In this document: positions 37,740-47,664 of the stretch, piece after piece
Layout: the number at the start of each line of letters is the position of its first letter
Position numbering within the stretch: position 1 is the stretch's first letter
Source of the DNA: Candidatus Sulfotelmatobacter sp.
GTDB lineage: Bacteria > Acidobacteriota > Terriglobia > Terriglobales > Acidobacteriaceae
Assembly (NCBI GenBank): GCA_030039165.1
Contig: JASHQM010000039.1
Span: 1-56,463 of the forward strand
DNA: 56,463 nt
Direction: 5' to 3'
The notes under the pieces: generated by a model
Told to the model about the DNA's origin: nothing
Database searches by the model: none
The model's input: only the letters and a program-made list of their open reading frames with translations
Program-made: the position numbers and the translations under genes

Positions 37740-38225
37740 TCATTGGATTTCTTCCGGAGTAACCCCTGCGGGCAGCAGGTCTGGAATATAGGCGCGGCCC
37801 TTGAAGGCTCGCATGTGCCCGCCCGATTGCAAAACCAAACCCGGCTGGCGAATCGCGAGCGGCTTACGGCCGGTATGCGAATTCATTTGTTGTTGCTGTG
37901 CCTGCTGGTATTGCTGGAAATAAGTCGATAACAGCTGCCGCATGTCGGGCAGCCACGGACCTTGCCACGCCACGGCGAACACTTTGCCGGAAGGCGACAC
38001 ATACTCGCGCACAATGATTCCATTTCCGGATTCAATTTCGTGAACTGTGTATCCGTCGCTATGCGTTGTGCGCAGCGATCCCCGGAAATGTAACTGATCC
38101 ACCTGCACCGAACTTGCATCGTCGCCCAGGCCACCGAATGCAGGCCGGACGAGCATCAGAGAGGTGCACAACGCTATGCTTAGAAAGATCAGCCGTGCGC
38201 GAGCAGCACAGGCTCGAACTGACAT
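37740..38225 (-). CDS. DUF2844 exported protein
   Basis: A 161-residue protein starting MSVRACAARARLIFLSIALC with a signal peptide; ATG 38225 is preferred over 38237. The core GYTVHEIESGNGIIVREYVS and VFAVAWQGPWLPDMRQLLS is characteristic of DUF2844, a family that repeatedly occurs next to DUF3443 in bacteria. It precedes DUF3443 on the same strand with a 16-bp gap, so both are likely one operon. It may be a partner, substrate or chaperone of the putative protease; this is inference from co-occurrence. Confidence 0.85.
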   Translation of the reverse strand: MSVRACAARARLIFLSIALCTSLMLVRPAFGGLGDDASSVQVDQLHFRGSLRTTHSDGYTVHEIESGNGIIVREYVSPSGKVFAVAWQGPWLPDMRQLLSTYFQQYQQAQQQQMNSHTGRKPLAIRQPGLVLQSGGHMRAFKGRAYIPDLLPAGVTPEEIQ

Positions 38226-38283
38226 CCGCTTGTCCATGACTGCGGTCCCCCGGCTACCTGACTGAGGGATATTCTGATCTTGT

Positions 38284-40314
38284 TTAGATTTGGCGGTCGG
38301 GTTGGGGGTTGTCCTGAAAGCGGCCGATCACCGATTCCGGGTCGTACAACAAATTGCGCGCCAGATTGGTGACATAACGTAAAAGCGTATTTACGTTGGT
38401 CAAATACCAGCAGCAGTGGGTCATGTCCGGAGAAAAGCCACAGATGAAACGCAGCCGCTCGAGTACGGCTGGCGAATCGCAAAGCATTGCTGCCGCGATG
38501 CGGTGGTTCCCGTCAAGAATTGTCAGTGGACCATGCCGGTCGACACCGATCAAAAGAATGGTAGGGTTGGCGAGATTCTCCTCGACGGAAGAGCTGAGCA
38601 GCCGCAGCTTGCCGAGAAAAGCGCTGCGGAAAGCGCTTTGCATTTGCGGCCGGATGCGATCCACCACGTCGGTAAGAAAAAAACTTCCGTTGGCGAAACG
38701 CCGCCAGTTGGCGCGGGGGAAAAAGCGCACTCGAGCCAGGTCTTCGCTAGTGAGTTCGACCTCATACCACTTGGTGTTTTCCGGGAGTTCGCGCCACATG
38801 GCCCCACGCCGCAAGAAGAGCAGCGCCTGGCGAACCGCATTCTCCCGCCGGTTGGTGAGATCGGGATGCCGCACTAGATTATCGAATTCATGCCGGTATT
38901 CGTCGAACTCGGGATGATGAAACTCGCTGCGCAGAAATTCGGCGATTACCTCCTCCTCCGATAAAAGGCTGCGCAGTTCAAGGCGAGGATAAGTACTGCG
39001 CAAGCCTGCCGAACGGAAAGAGAGCCGGAGCAGGGGCAGCATGAGAACGCAGAGCAGAACAACCATCAGGACCAGTTGCACTAGGATCACCTGCAGCAAC
39101 GTATCGTGAAACAGGCAGATTCCGGCCGCCATCGCGCCACTGAATGCCAGTTGCAACCAACTCGTATTGGCAACCTTGCGCGACATCTCATGAGTAATAA
39201 TTACCGAACTCAACGAATAGACGCCCGTAGTAATTGCATAAAGGATGAGCAACTGGGGAAGCGAACCGTATCCTCCCAGTTCGAAATGTGCGCCGAACAG
39301 GGTCTTCCACAGAAAACCCGGGATCAACCACAAACCGAAAATCAGCACTGAAAGAATCCCCGTCACCAGCCCAAGGGAGATGAACAAAACCGAGGTGCCA
39401 TTTTCTTCTGGGGAGCGGTCGCCGGCGGAAACCGGAAACATGGTGTGAACCACGCTCCACGCGCACATATTAATTACTCTTCCAACCAGCGAAACCGCAG
39501 CGTAGAACCCAGCCTCCGCCGGCGGAAAGAAATGTTTCACCAGAACGATGTCGAAGTTATTGATAACCGTCTGGCCGGAGAAAAAAACGATGGCCTGCAC
39601 CCCTTCGCGTGCCGAAATGGCCAGCGAGCGGAAGCTGAGCGCAGTCAAAGCCGGACATGGCAGCGCCGCAAAGTAGGCGCCGATTACGGCTGCCGCGATT
39701 GCCACAACTGTGCCCTTTACGCCCATCCCCAAGGCGATCAGCAGCACCGCTCCTCCCAGGCGCACGAAGCCTTCCAGCATGAAGTTGAGCGCCAGCGGCC
39801 CGAAGGCATGAATGCCCTGAATGTAGCCGCGTCGAACGCCTAGCGGAATGTAGAAAGCCATGCCCACGGCAAGCAGCCAGATGAGAACCCGGTCGGGCAA
39901 ATTCAGGAATGTCGTGATCGGACCGGCGAACAAGAACATCAGCAGCCCGATTCCCACCCCCACCACCAGCGCACGCTGGTGCAGGCCGGCGAAAATGGCC
40001 GCACGTTCCTCGTCTGATTCGCTTCTGGCTACGTATTTTGCGCAGACGACCTGAAAAGACAGGGTGATGCACGACAGCAGCATCAGAATCGTGTAAACCG
40101 CTGTAACGTGGGAGAATCCAGCCGGCCCGAGAAGGCGCGCCGTCGCCACGTTGTAGATCAGATTGGTAACGCCGACAACGCCAGAGCCCGCCAACAACGT
40201 CAGGCTCCCGCCGAGAAGTTGCGATTTCAGCGTCTTTCGCGGCTTTCGCGCGGCGGCAACTTCTTGCCGCGGAGTTTCCGCATCGCTTCCAGGCATCTCG
40301 GTCATCGGCAACAT
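38284..40314 (-). CDS. Polysaccharide flippase-type membrane protein fused to a DGNHR domain
   Basis: A 676-residue protein. Residues about 25-430 contain 12-14 membrane segments of the MOP/MATE-like export family (GGSLTLLAGSGVVGVTNLIY, NVATARLLGPAGFSHVTAVY, FFSGQTVINNFDIVLVKHFF, PPAEAGFYAAVSLVGRVINM), like Wzx or PelG flippases. From about 440 a soluble domain follows: EFDEYRHEFDNLVRHPDLTN, RRENAVRQALLFLRRG, WYEVELTSEDLARVRFFP, and ILDGNHRIAAAM (DGNHR at 601-605), which resembles ParB/sulfiredoxin-type nucleotide-binding sites. ATG 40314 lies 7 nt after the TPR-barrel stop, so the two are coupled. The fusion is unusual. Confidence 0.85.
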   Translation of the reverse strand: MLPMTEMPGSDAETPRQEVAAARKPRKTLKSQLLGGSLTLLAGSGVVGVTNLIYNVATARLLGPAGFSHVTAVYTILMLLSCITLSFQVVCAKYVARSESDEERAAIFAGLHQRALVVGVGIGLLMFLFAGPITTFLNLPDRVLIWLLAVGMAFYIPLGVRRGYIQGIHAFGPLALNFMLEGFVRLGGAVLLIALGMGVKGTVVAIAAAVIGAYFAALPCPALTALSFRSLAISAREGVQAIVFFSGQTVINNFDIVLVKHFFPPAEAGFYAAVSLVGRVINMCAWSVVHTMFPVSAGDRSPEENGTSVLFISLGLVTGILSVLIFGLWLIPGFLWKTLFGAHFELGGYGSLPQLLILYAITTGVYSLSSVIITHEMSRKVANTSWLQLAFSGAMAAGICLFHDTLLQVILVQLVLMVVLLCVLMLPLLRLSFRSAGLRSTYPRLELRSLLSEEEVIAEFLRSEFHHPEFDEYRHEFDNLVRHPDLTNRRENAVRQALLFLRRGAMWRELPENTKWYEVELTSEDLARVRFFPRANWRRFANGSFFLTDVVDRIRPQMQSAFRSAFLGKLRLLSSSVEENLANPTILLIGVDRHGPLTILDGNHRIAAAMLCDSPAVLERLRFICGFSPDMTHCCWYLTNVNTLLRYVTNLARNLLYDPESVIGRFQDNPQPDRQI

Positions 40315-40321
40315 GTGGCGC

Positions 40322-43300
40322 TCAGAACAGGTTGAAATGAACGACCGGTAAAATCGTGTTTCTGACCCCTCCCGCGAAATTGTAGAAAGTTTGTTGTTGT
40401 AGCCCGAACGAAATGCGGAATGGATGGCCTGCCGGGACCTCGCCAATACCATTGCTTACGCTGTTGCGGCTCACGCGCGTATAAGAGGCCAGGAACTCGC
40501 TCTGAGCGTTGTTATATTCGTGGTAACCCTGCCCATGCGACTCCAGGAATGAGCCCTGAACGTCCCATTGCGGGCTCACGCGAAAGTCGAAGCGCGCGCC
40601 CGGCAACAGCGCCTGGGCCAGGGCAAATTGCGTGTTCTGCACCTCCCAGGATCGGAGATCTTCCCCGAGTATGGCCGCGGTGAGGCGGGTGCCGAATCTA
40701 TGCTGAAGTCCTACGTAGGTGGAGGTGTCGAACCACTCTGAGTCGCGAGGTCCGTACAATACGTCGCGGATCATATAGCCGGCCAGCAGCGAATTATTGC
40801 CCCAGGGCCGTCCGACGTTGAACTCAAGCGTGGCGGAGACCTCCCTCGAATGCAGGTCGCTATCGGTGAACGGGCCGGCCTCACGGATGGCGCTTCCGTT
40901 GACGGAAACCCAATTGAAGAATGAACTGGTCGACATATACAGGAACTGGCGGAAGAGATTCTGGTTCATGAACTGGGGTGAAAGCGTGTCGCGGCGGATG
41001 GTGAATTGAAGACCGCCATTGAAGGTAACAGTGTTCGGCCCGAAATGAATCGCTGGAGCAATTCCGCCGTTGAAGGTTGTGTCGTAAGTATTGCGCGGCT
41101 CGATGACGTTGACGCTCGGGTAGAGAAAAAGGCCGGATGTAAAACTTTGTCCCACAAAGCCGGTGATGGGTGGCAGGTTGGAGAGGTGCAGGCGGAAGTG
41201 GGAATCCACTAGGTTCTCGTACGAATGCCGCGGCGGGGGTAGCAACGACGGCGTATTCCTGACTCCTAAGATCTCGGCGTCCAGCGTGTACACGTTGATA
41301 TCTTCCAGCGCGGGAGCGAACAGACCTTCAGGAGCCAGGCTGACGTACTGGTTAATCTCGTGTCCTTCTTCCCCGAGAGCCTCGTATTGTTCGTTTTCCA
41401 CTGACCTCAGATCCGTCTCGCCCGCGACGCTGCTGGCTTCGGCAAAGGAAGAGAGTGCACGAACTGTGTCCTGGCGCTGGCGGTATAAATTTGCCTCCGC
41501 CATCTGGTACTCGAAATCATCGGAGTAATCGCTGGGCGGGCCTAGGGCGGACAGAGCATCAGCTGCCTTGCGGCTGTCTCCCTGCGCCAGATATGCATCG
41601 GCCAGGCCGATATCGACATTGCGCGGATTGGCTCCGGCCAGCCGCGCTTTGTCGAAATAAGTTTCGGCAAGATCGAAGTCATGCATGGCCAGAAAGAGCG
41701 AGCCGGCTTCCTGAATATCATCCGCGGTTACTTGCGACTGGGACTCCTGCATCCGGCCTTCGGCAAAGCCGAGCGCGATCTGGCGGCGGGCGTCGTCGTC
41801 ATGGCCCTGGCGGAGAAAAACTTGCGCGATAGCAAGCCGCACACCCATTCGGTCTCCATTGGGGATGTCGAGAGCGCGGGTAAAGCGCTGCATGGCGGCG
41901 TCACGGTCGTTCAGCATAAGAAGTGCGCCGCCAGTAGACATGAGAATGTCGATCTGGCCTTTGACCTTCTCGTAGTTGTCGAGGTCCGCCTCCACATCGG
42001 AGCTTTGAGGAACGTTATTGATGTAGCGTTCCGCCAATTCCACGTCCTTCATCGTCGCATCGCGCAGATTTTCCCGCGCGTGCACCTGGGCGCGCAGGGC
42101 GAAAACCTGCGGGTTTGTGGGCCCAAGTTTTTCCGCGATCGCGATGGTGGCAAGCGACTCTTTGTAGCGCCGCATGTGGTACAGCGTGTCGGCCAGCTCC
42201 AGCTGGGTCGGCAGATCGTTGGGATTCTCTTGTAAAGCGAGGCGATATTCGGGCTCCGCCTTCGAATACGCCTGCTCCTGCCGGTAAGCTTCCGCGCGCG
42301 CCAGATGAATGATGCGCGATTTCCCCGTGACCTTCTGCAATGCGTTCAATTGTGCCAGCGCCGGCCTTGGACGGTGCATCTGCAGGTTCGCAAATGCCAA
42401 TCCGAGATGCGCTTCGGTATAGGCCGGATCTAACTTGAGCGCATATTGAAAATCTTTGATGGCTCTTGCCGGCTGGTGCAGGTCGTTCTGGACAAACCCT
42501 CGGTCGGTGTACCCAAGGGCCATACTGGGATCGCGCTCCAAAGCGCGATTGAAATCGTTCAACGCTTCCCGCCGCTGGCCATAATGTACGTGGACATTGC
42601 CCTCAATCAGCGGAAGGTCTTTATCGGTCGGCAGCATCGGATCGTATTTTTCGACCAGCGCCAATGCCTCCGGATACCGCCCGAGATAGTAGAGATCGTA
42701 GGCAAGATAGTCGACGCCTTCGCGGTCGTGCGGAAGTTTGTTAAGAACTTTAAACCCGAGCGGCGCAGCGTCGGCGTAGTCACCCTTTAATGTGAGGTAC
42801 CGTTCGCGTTCGCGCTCGACCTGAGGATTGTCGTTCATCTTCCCCTTGGCGCGATCAAACCAGTGAGCGGCGAGGTCGTAGTTGTGGGACTCGATGGCGA
42901 TGTTGGCGCCTCCGGCCACAATCAGAGGATTGGTTGGCATGCGCTTGTAAGCAAGTTGGTAATTGGTTTCGGCGTCTTTGTATCTTTTTTCGGAGCCGTA
43001 TAAGTCACCGAGCGCAAGGTACGATTCGTAATCTTTGGGATGCGCCTTGACGGCGCGGGTGAAATATTCTTCCGCCTGCTTCTGATCACCTTTGTCGCGA
43101 TAGAGGTATCCCAGCGAAGAAAGAGCGCTGCGGCTAGTTGGATCGAGCTGCAAAACCTTAAGGTAAGTCGCTTCCGCTGCGTCTTTCTGTCCAAGCTTCC
43201 ATTGCAAGCTGGCGAAACTCAAGAGCGAGTTCACATTATCCGGCGCCAGCGACAGAGCTGCCTGAATGTCTTTGTTGGCGGCATCGGTGTTGCCCAGTCC

Positions 43301-44569
43301 CATTTCAATCGCGGCGCGCAGGCGCAGCATTTCCGCCTTGGAGGTATCCGGCGCGCTGACCTGGTTAATCAGACCCATCGCCGCATTGAGTTCCTGTTTG
43401 GCGCCGGCCTCGTCATCTTCGTGAAGTCTTACGTCGTAGAGGTTGAGGTGCAGCTCGATTGGATAAAGCGGCCCTTCTGGAACGATCGCCGGCAGGTGAG
43501 CGAGCGCAAAATTGTATTCGCTTTCCGCATCGGTGAATCGGTTGTCGTTCTCGGCAATCGCGCCTAAGGTTGCGTGCAAGCGGTAACTATTGGGGTCGAT
43601 GCGCCGCGCATCCTCCAGGAACGGTCCCGCACCCTCCGGTTGTCCGATCGCGACCAGCGATTGTGCCGCGCTGAGATCGAGATTGATGTTGCCTTTTGCC
43701 TTCGTCGCCAGTTGCGTGTAAAGCTCGGCGGCTTCCTGCGGCCTGCCCGCAAGCTCGTAGGTGTAAGCCAGGTCGGCTTCGGTATCGATGTTTGGTGAAG
43801 GTATGGCTTTCAGCGCAGCGATTGCCTCATCAAATTTCCCGGCATCGCGATATTGCTCGGCGACTGACCGCAACACGTCCGGATCGTGCGGTGCGCGGGC
43901 CCTGGCGCGATCGATGCACCGGTTCTCTTCGTCATGCCGCCCCAGCCTCTCGTAAGCGTGCGCCATCAGCAAATCCGTGTGCGCGCTGGCATGCAGGGCA
44001 TCGGCTCGCTTCAGAAAGTCCAGCGCGTGGTTGGGATCGCTCGTGATCATGAGTTCGCCCGCGAGTTGCAGGCTGTCAGCGTCCTTAGGGTTGGCGTCAA
44101 CCACTTTCTGAAGAATTTGCTCGGCCTCGGCGCTGCGGCCCATCTTGGCATAGGTCTGCGCCAGGCCGGCCATGCCGCGAATGGAGTCCGGCTTCAGTTT
44201 CAGTCCGCGCTCGTAGGCCTGAATCGAAGCCGGATAACGTTCCGCCAGGCGGTTGCAGTAGCCGAGCAGGAACCACATCTCCGGATCCTGGGGAGCGGAT
44301 TTCGCCGCGCTCTCGGCGAAGTTGACCGCTGCTGCGTAGTCATTTCGTCTAAGGGCGTCATCGGCGGCGTGGGCAACGCGCGAGGTTTCAATGCTTGTTC
44401 CCCAGCCCAGGCTGGTATCCTGCTGGTCCGGAGTTTCGGCGGGATTCCTTTTCTGCGCCTTCGCTTGCGGCTGGGAGTTGTTTTCTCCGTTCACCTCGAA
44501 GGTCTGGCCCCAGGCGCAACTGCAAAGAAGGATGATGCAAAAGCTCGTGAGCGGAAATCGGCTTTTCAC
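40322..44569 (-). CDS. Giant TPR protein with C-terminal outer-membrane beta-barrel
   Basis: A 1415-residue exported protein starting at GTG 44569 behind AGGTGACACC. After the signal (IILLCSCAWGQ) more than 20 TPR units run to about residue 1080 (e.g. WFLLGYCNRLAERYPASIQA, ALSSLGYLYRDKGDQKQAEE, LGYTDRGFVQNDLHQPARAI). The last 300 residues are alternating amphipathic strands with aromatic girdles, e.g. TFNGGLQFTIRRDTLSP, and the terminal VVHFNLF ends in Phe, a barrel signature. This is the architecture of the exopolysaccharide secretins BcsC and PelB. It probably binds an exported polymer in the periplasm and passes it across the outer membrane. First gene of a two-gene unit with the flippase. 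Confidence 0.88.
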   Translation of the reverse strand: MKSRFPLTSFCIILLCSCAWGQTFEVNGENNSQPQAKAQKRNPAETPDQQDTSLGWGTSIETSRVAHAADDALRRNDYAAAVNFAESAAKSAPQDPEMWFLLGYCNRLAERYPASIQAYERGLKLKPDSIRGMAGLAQTYAKMGRSAEAEQILQKVVDANPKDADSLQLAGELMITSDPNHALDFLKRADALHASAHTDLLMAHAYERLGRHDEENRCIDRARARAPHDPDVLRSVAEQYRDAGKFDEAIAALKAIPSPNIDTEADLAYTYELAGRPQEAAELYTQLATKAKGNINLDLSAAQSLVAIGQPEGAGPFLEDARRIDPNSYRLHATLGAIAENDNRFTDAESEYNFALAHLPAIVPEGPLYPIELHLNLYDVRLHEDDEAGAKQELNAAMGLINQVSAPDTSKAEMLRLRAAIEMGLGNTDAANKDIQAALSLAPDNVNSLLSFASLQWKLGQKDAAEATYLKVLQLDPTSRSALSSLGYLYRDKGDQKQAEEYFTRAVKAHPKDYESYLALGDLYGSEKRYKDAETNYQLAYKRMPTNPLIVAGGANIAIESHNYDLAAHWFDRAKGKMNDNPQVERERERYLTLKGDYADAAPLGFKVLNKLPHDREGVDYLAYDLYYLGRYPEALALVEKYDPMLPTDKDLPLIEGNVHVHYGQRREALNDFNRALERDPSMALGYTDRGFVQNDLHQPARAIKDFQYALKLDPAYTEAHLGLAFANLQMHRPRPALAQLNALQKVTGKSRIIHLARAEAYRQEQAYSKAEPEYRLALQENPNDLPTQLELADTLYHMRRYKESLATIAIAEKLGPTNPQVFALRAQVHARENLRDATMKDVELAERYINNVPQSSDVEADLDNYEKVKGQIDILMSTGGALLMLNDRDAAMQRFTRALDIPNGDRMGVRLAIAQVFLRQGHDDDARRQIALGFAEGRMQESQSQVTADDIQEAGSLFLAMHDFDLAETYFDKARLAGANPRNVDIGLADAYLAQGDSRKAADALSALGPPSDYSDDFEYQMAEANLYRQRQDTVRALSSFAEASSVAGETDLRSVENEQYEALGEEGHEINQYVSLAPEGLFAPALEDINVYTLDAEILGVRNTPSLLPPPRHSYENLVDSHFRLHLSNLPPITGFVGQSFTSGLFLYPSVNVIEPRNTYDTTFNGGIAPAIHFGPNTVTFNGGLQFTIRRDTLSPQFMNQNLFRQFLYMSTSSFFNWVSVNGSAIREAGPFTDSDLHSREVSATLEFNVGRPWGNNSLLAGYMIRDVLYGPRDSEWFDTSTYVGLQHRFGTRLTAAILGEDLRSWEVQNTQFALAQALLPGARFDFRVSPQWDVQGSFLESHGQGYHEYNNAQSEFLASYTRVSRNSVSNGIGEVPAGHPFRISFGLQQQTFYNFAGGVRNTILPVVHFNLF

Positions 44570-44746
44570 GGTGTCACCTGACTAAGCAAAGCTTAGGCGT
44601 ATCCTCCCGCACTTCTTCTGTTGCGGTCTCAGTCAGATGCAAGGGTTTCGTCTAAGGCTGCTTTCGCAATGGCGCCTACCAAGCCCTGGCAAGAAAAATC
44701 CAGTAAACCCTACACCCTGAAGCAGAATCCAAATTTTCGCTACCAA

Positions 44747-46507
44747 ATGGGAACCACCACAACTGTGAACACAGCACAGAGCTACTCTCGTCCCGTGCCT
44801 CTTCTTGTGATCATTTTGGCGGCCGTCGCCGTGCATGGGCCTCTGCTGCTGATGCAGCTCCCTACGGGTTCCTACGATGCCAACTTCCACATGTTCTTTG
44901 CCTCGCACTATGCTCACCACTGGTTCGATCCGTGGAATGAAAAATGGTTCGCAGGCTTCTCACAGACCACGTATCCGCCACTGGTGCACCAGTGGATTGC
45001 CCTGTTCTCCGAAGTCATCGGTCTGAAACTGGCTTACATGCTGGTGCAGATGATCGCCATTGTTCTGCTGGTGGTGGGAGTTTTTCGTTTCGCCCGCATC
45101 TGGGTTGACGACCGAGCCGCCAGCTACGCTGCGCTGGTAAGTATTTTTCTGGGATCGCTGGCCTTCTTAGCCTATCAAGCCGGCCAATTGGCGACCATCA
45201 CATCCGCCGCGCTCTATCTCAATGCGCTACCCTATTTTTATGAATGGATAACGGAGTCGGGTGGACGCTCGCTGGTCAAAGGAGTCGCAATCGGCCTGGC
45301 GGCGGCCGCGGCTCATCACGTCACCCTCATCTTCGGGGTTTTTTTCTTTGCTGTTCCCGTGCTCTGGACTGCCTGTCTGGACGCGCATGACGAGCGCGTC
45401 TCAGGATCGCTCTTCGGGGTACTTTCCCGCTCCGCAGTTTTCGCCTTCGTTGTCGGCGTGGGAGTGGCCATTGTGCTGCTGCCTTATTGGCTGACAATGA
45501 TTCAACACCCGATCAGTCAAATGCCGATTCCGCACGACAGCCGGAGCAATTTCCTGTTTAGCTTGCCGATTGCGGCCAACAACTTCCTGATTCCCTATGG
45601 CGCGCTGATTCTGGCGCTGCCGTTTATCGTGCTGCGCGGCGCTGCATCAAGGCGGCTCATCCCGTTGCTTCTGGGCTTTTGGATGGCCGTGATTTTTGGC
45701 CTGGGCGGCACCACGCCCTTGCCGCGGTGGCTGCTGGGACGCGCCTATGAAGTCCTCACCTACGAGCGCTTCGCTTTTTGGGCGACCCTGCTGGCGATGC
45801 CACTGCTTGGAGTTTTGCTCGTGCGCTTGCTCGACCGTTTTCAAACAAAAGGCGCGGTAGCCATCGCAACTTGCGCGGTCGCCACACTGGGAGCGGCGCT
45901 GTGGTGGCTGAACGGCAATCCGACCAGACCCACCGGCGCTTCGGATGTGCAGCCGGTCATCAGCTTTCTCAATCGCGATGGGCATGACGCTTACCGTTAC
46001 ATCACTCTGGGGTTTGGCAGCGAGTTGTCGGAAGTCTCCACCTACACCAGCGCCAACAGCGTTGATGGCGACTACAATTCCGCCCGCCTCCTGCCCGAGA
46101 TGACTCACTATGGTTCGGCGCAACTTACGGACGCCAAGTTTTACGGCTCGGCAGGTATGGCTTCGTTGCGCGCCATGCTCGCGCACGCCAACCGCTATGG
46201 TTTGAAATACATTTTCGTGCACGATCCCTTTTATGAACCGCTGCTGACTTTCGTGGGCTGGCGCAAGATCGAGAGTTTCGACGGCGGAGCGATCACGGCA
46301 TGGTCGAAGGAAGACGTGCCTCCCGCGCACAAGATCCAAAGCGACGCCGTCCCTCCGGCCTGGGAGGGACTGATGTGGGGCATCTTGCCGATGGTCGTAA
46401 GTTTCCTGGCCATTTTCTTGGAATTGCTTTTGCCGGAACATCGCCGATCTCTGTTACCGGTGGGAATTTCGTTGGCTCCGCAATCTGAGCAACATTTCGC
46501 AGCCTGA
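44747..46507 (+). CDS. Polytopic membrane protein, GT-C-like (PTPS-related type)
   Basis: A 586-residue membrane protein with about 10-12 hydrophobic segments. The first periplasmic loop holds YDANFHMFFASHYAHHW and then GFSQTTYPPLVHQWIALFS, a D...H pattern of GT-C-fold lipid-linked glycosyltransferases and of the 6-pyruvoyl-tetrahydropterin-synthase-related membrane family. A soluble region from about residue 400 (GHDAYRYITLGFGSELSEVS) follows. Starts at 44669 and 44621 are possible; none has a clear Shine-Dalgarno. It is the first gene of the + strand unit, diverging from the TPR-barrel gene. A role in adding sugars is likely but not proven. Confidence 0.72.
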   Translation: MGTTTTVNTAQSYSRPVPLLVIILAAVAVHGPLLLMQLPTGSYDANFHMFFASHYAHHWFDPWNEKWFAGFSQTTYPPLVHQWIALFSEVIGLKLAYMLVQMIAIVLLVVGVFRFARIWVDDRAASYAALVSIFLGSLAFLAYQAGQLATITSAALYLNALPYFYEWITESGGRSLVKGVAIGLAAAAAHHVTLIFGVFFFAVPVLWTACLDAHDERVSGSLFGVLSRSAVFAFVVGVGVAIVLLPYWLTMIQHPISQMPIPHDSRSNFLFSLPIAANNFLIPYGALILALPFIVLRGAASRRLIPLLLGFWMAVIFGLGGTTPLPRWLLGRAYEVLTYERFAFWATLLAMPLLGVLLVRLLDRFQTKGAVAIATCAVATLGAALWWLNGNPTRPTGASDVQPVISFLNRDGHDAYRYITLGFGSELSEVSTYTSANSVDGDYNSARLLPEMTHYGSAQLTDAKFYGSAGMASLRAMLAHANRYGLKYIFVHDPFYEPLLTFVGWRKIESFDGGAITAWSKEDVPPAHKIQSDAVPPAWEGLMWGILPMVVSFLAIFLELLLPEHRRSLLPVGISLAPQSEQHFAA

Positions 46508-46515
46508 GGAATGCA

Positions 46516-47661
46516 ATGAGAATTACTCTGCCAATCATTCTTGTCGCAGCTACCGTGGGTTTGATGGGCATTGGTTTGACCCGTTTTGGACGCGCCCACG
46601 TGGGCGGAACTATTTCAGTGGAAGAAGACTCGTCGTTTGCGGCGCTAACTCCAAAGCCGACCACCCCCGAACTCGCGCTCACCAATCTCATGACCGCCGT
46701 GCAGCGCAGGGACTGGGACCAGGCCTATGCTGCGCTTTCCGAGTCGAGCGATATCGACAAACAGGCGTTTATCGAAGACTGGAAAGGCTCCAACGGCAGC
46801 CTGCGCGCTTACTCGGTTTTGGAAGGATACGAACCGCATCCTCTTCACATCACCGACGACAATGCCGAGATTCGCGTGCATATTCGTTTCGCCTCGCCCG
46901 TCGGCCCAATCGAAGACGTCCGCGACATTCATTTCGTGCGCGAAGGCGATACATGGAAGGCTGTTTGGCCCAAGGTCCATATCGCCACTGTGCCTGCGCA
47001 AGTCGTGCCCGTGACCTATCTGAAATGGGATCTGGTCACCGGCAGCTCAGCCGATCTGTGGGGACAGAAGAACGTGGACTCCCCGCACGTACGCATCACC
47101 TCGATGACCGCTGTGAATACTGCCGAAGGCGCCGTAGTGATGGGCGAGGTGGTGAATGAAGATACCATCCCGGCTTTTGTAAACGTGAATGCGACACTGC
47201 TCGATGCCGCAGGCAACTCTATCGACGAGGAGACCAGCTTCGACAAAATCGACCACGTTCTTCTGCCCAAGCAGGTAACGCCTTACCGGGTCGATTTTCC
47301 CAATGTCGATTTGAAGCGCGTGAAGAGCGTCCGCATGGATGAACACGCCACTCTGGTTCCCGCTTCGGCCGATCCTGTAATCGGCGTGATGAATCAGAAA
47401 GTCGAGTCAGACGTCCAGGGTAAGGCTGTGCTCGAAGGCGACCTGATGAACGAGAGCGGCGACATCGTCAATATACCGCATGTTATCGCCAGCTTTTACG
47501 ACAGCAACGGCAAGGTGATCTGGGTTTCCGATGGTTACGTCGATCGCGCCCTGCTTCCTCAATCTTCGGAGCCGTTTGCCGTGGAAATTCCGCGCTCGGT
47601 GGCGAGCCGCGTGCAGAACTTCCACGTGGTCGTCAATCACTACAACATGGAAGGTTCTTAA
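46516..47661 (+). CDS. Membrane-anchored accessory protein with beta-sandwich repeats
   Basis: A 381-residue protein with one N-terminal membrane segment (LPIILVAATVGLMGIGL) and a periplasmic body. An alpha/beta NTF2-like first domain (ALTNLMTAVQRRDWDQAYAAL) is followed by two tandem FxLYD-like beta domains (AVVMGEVVNEDTIPAFVNVN and KAVLEGDLMNESGDIVNIPH). GAGGA precedes ATG 46516, 9 nt after the previous stop. Such domains often bind partners in secretion complexes. No specific function is recognisable. Confidence 0.7.
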   Translation: MRITLPIILVAATVGLMGIGLTRFGRAHVGGTISVEEDSSFAALTPKPTTPELALTNLMTAVQRRDWDQAYAALSESSDIDKQAFIEDWKGSNGSLRAYSVLEGYEPHPLHITDDNAEIRVHIRFASPVGPIEDVRDIHFVREGDTWKAVWPKVHIATVPAQVVPVTYLKWDLVTGSSADLWGQKNVDSPHVRITSMTAVNTAEGAVVMGEVVNEDTIPAFVNVNATLLDAAGNSIDEETSFDKIDHVLLPKQVTPYRVDFPNVDLKRVKSVRMDEHATLVPASADPVIGVMNQKVESDVQGKAVLEGDLMNESGDIVNIPHVIASFYDSNGKVIWVSDGYVDRALLPQSSEPFAVEIPRSVASRVQNFHVVVNHYNMEGS

Positions 47662-47664
47662 ACC

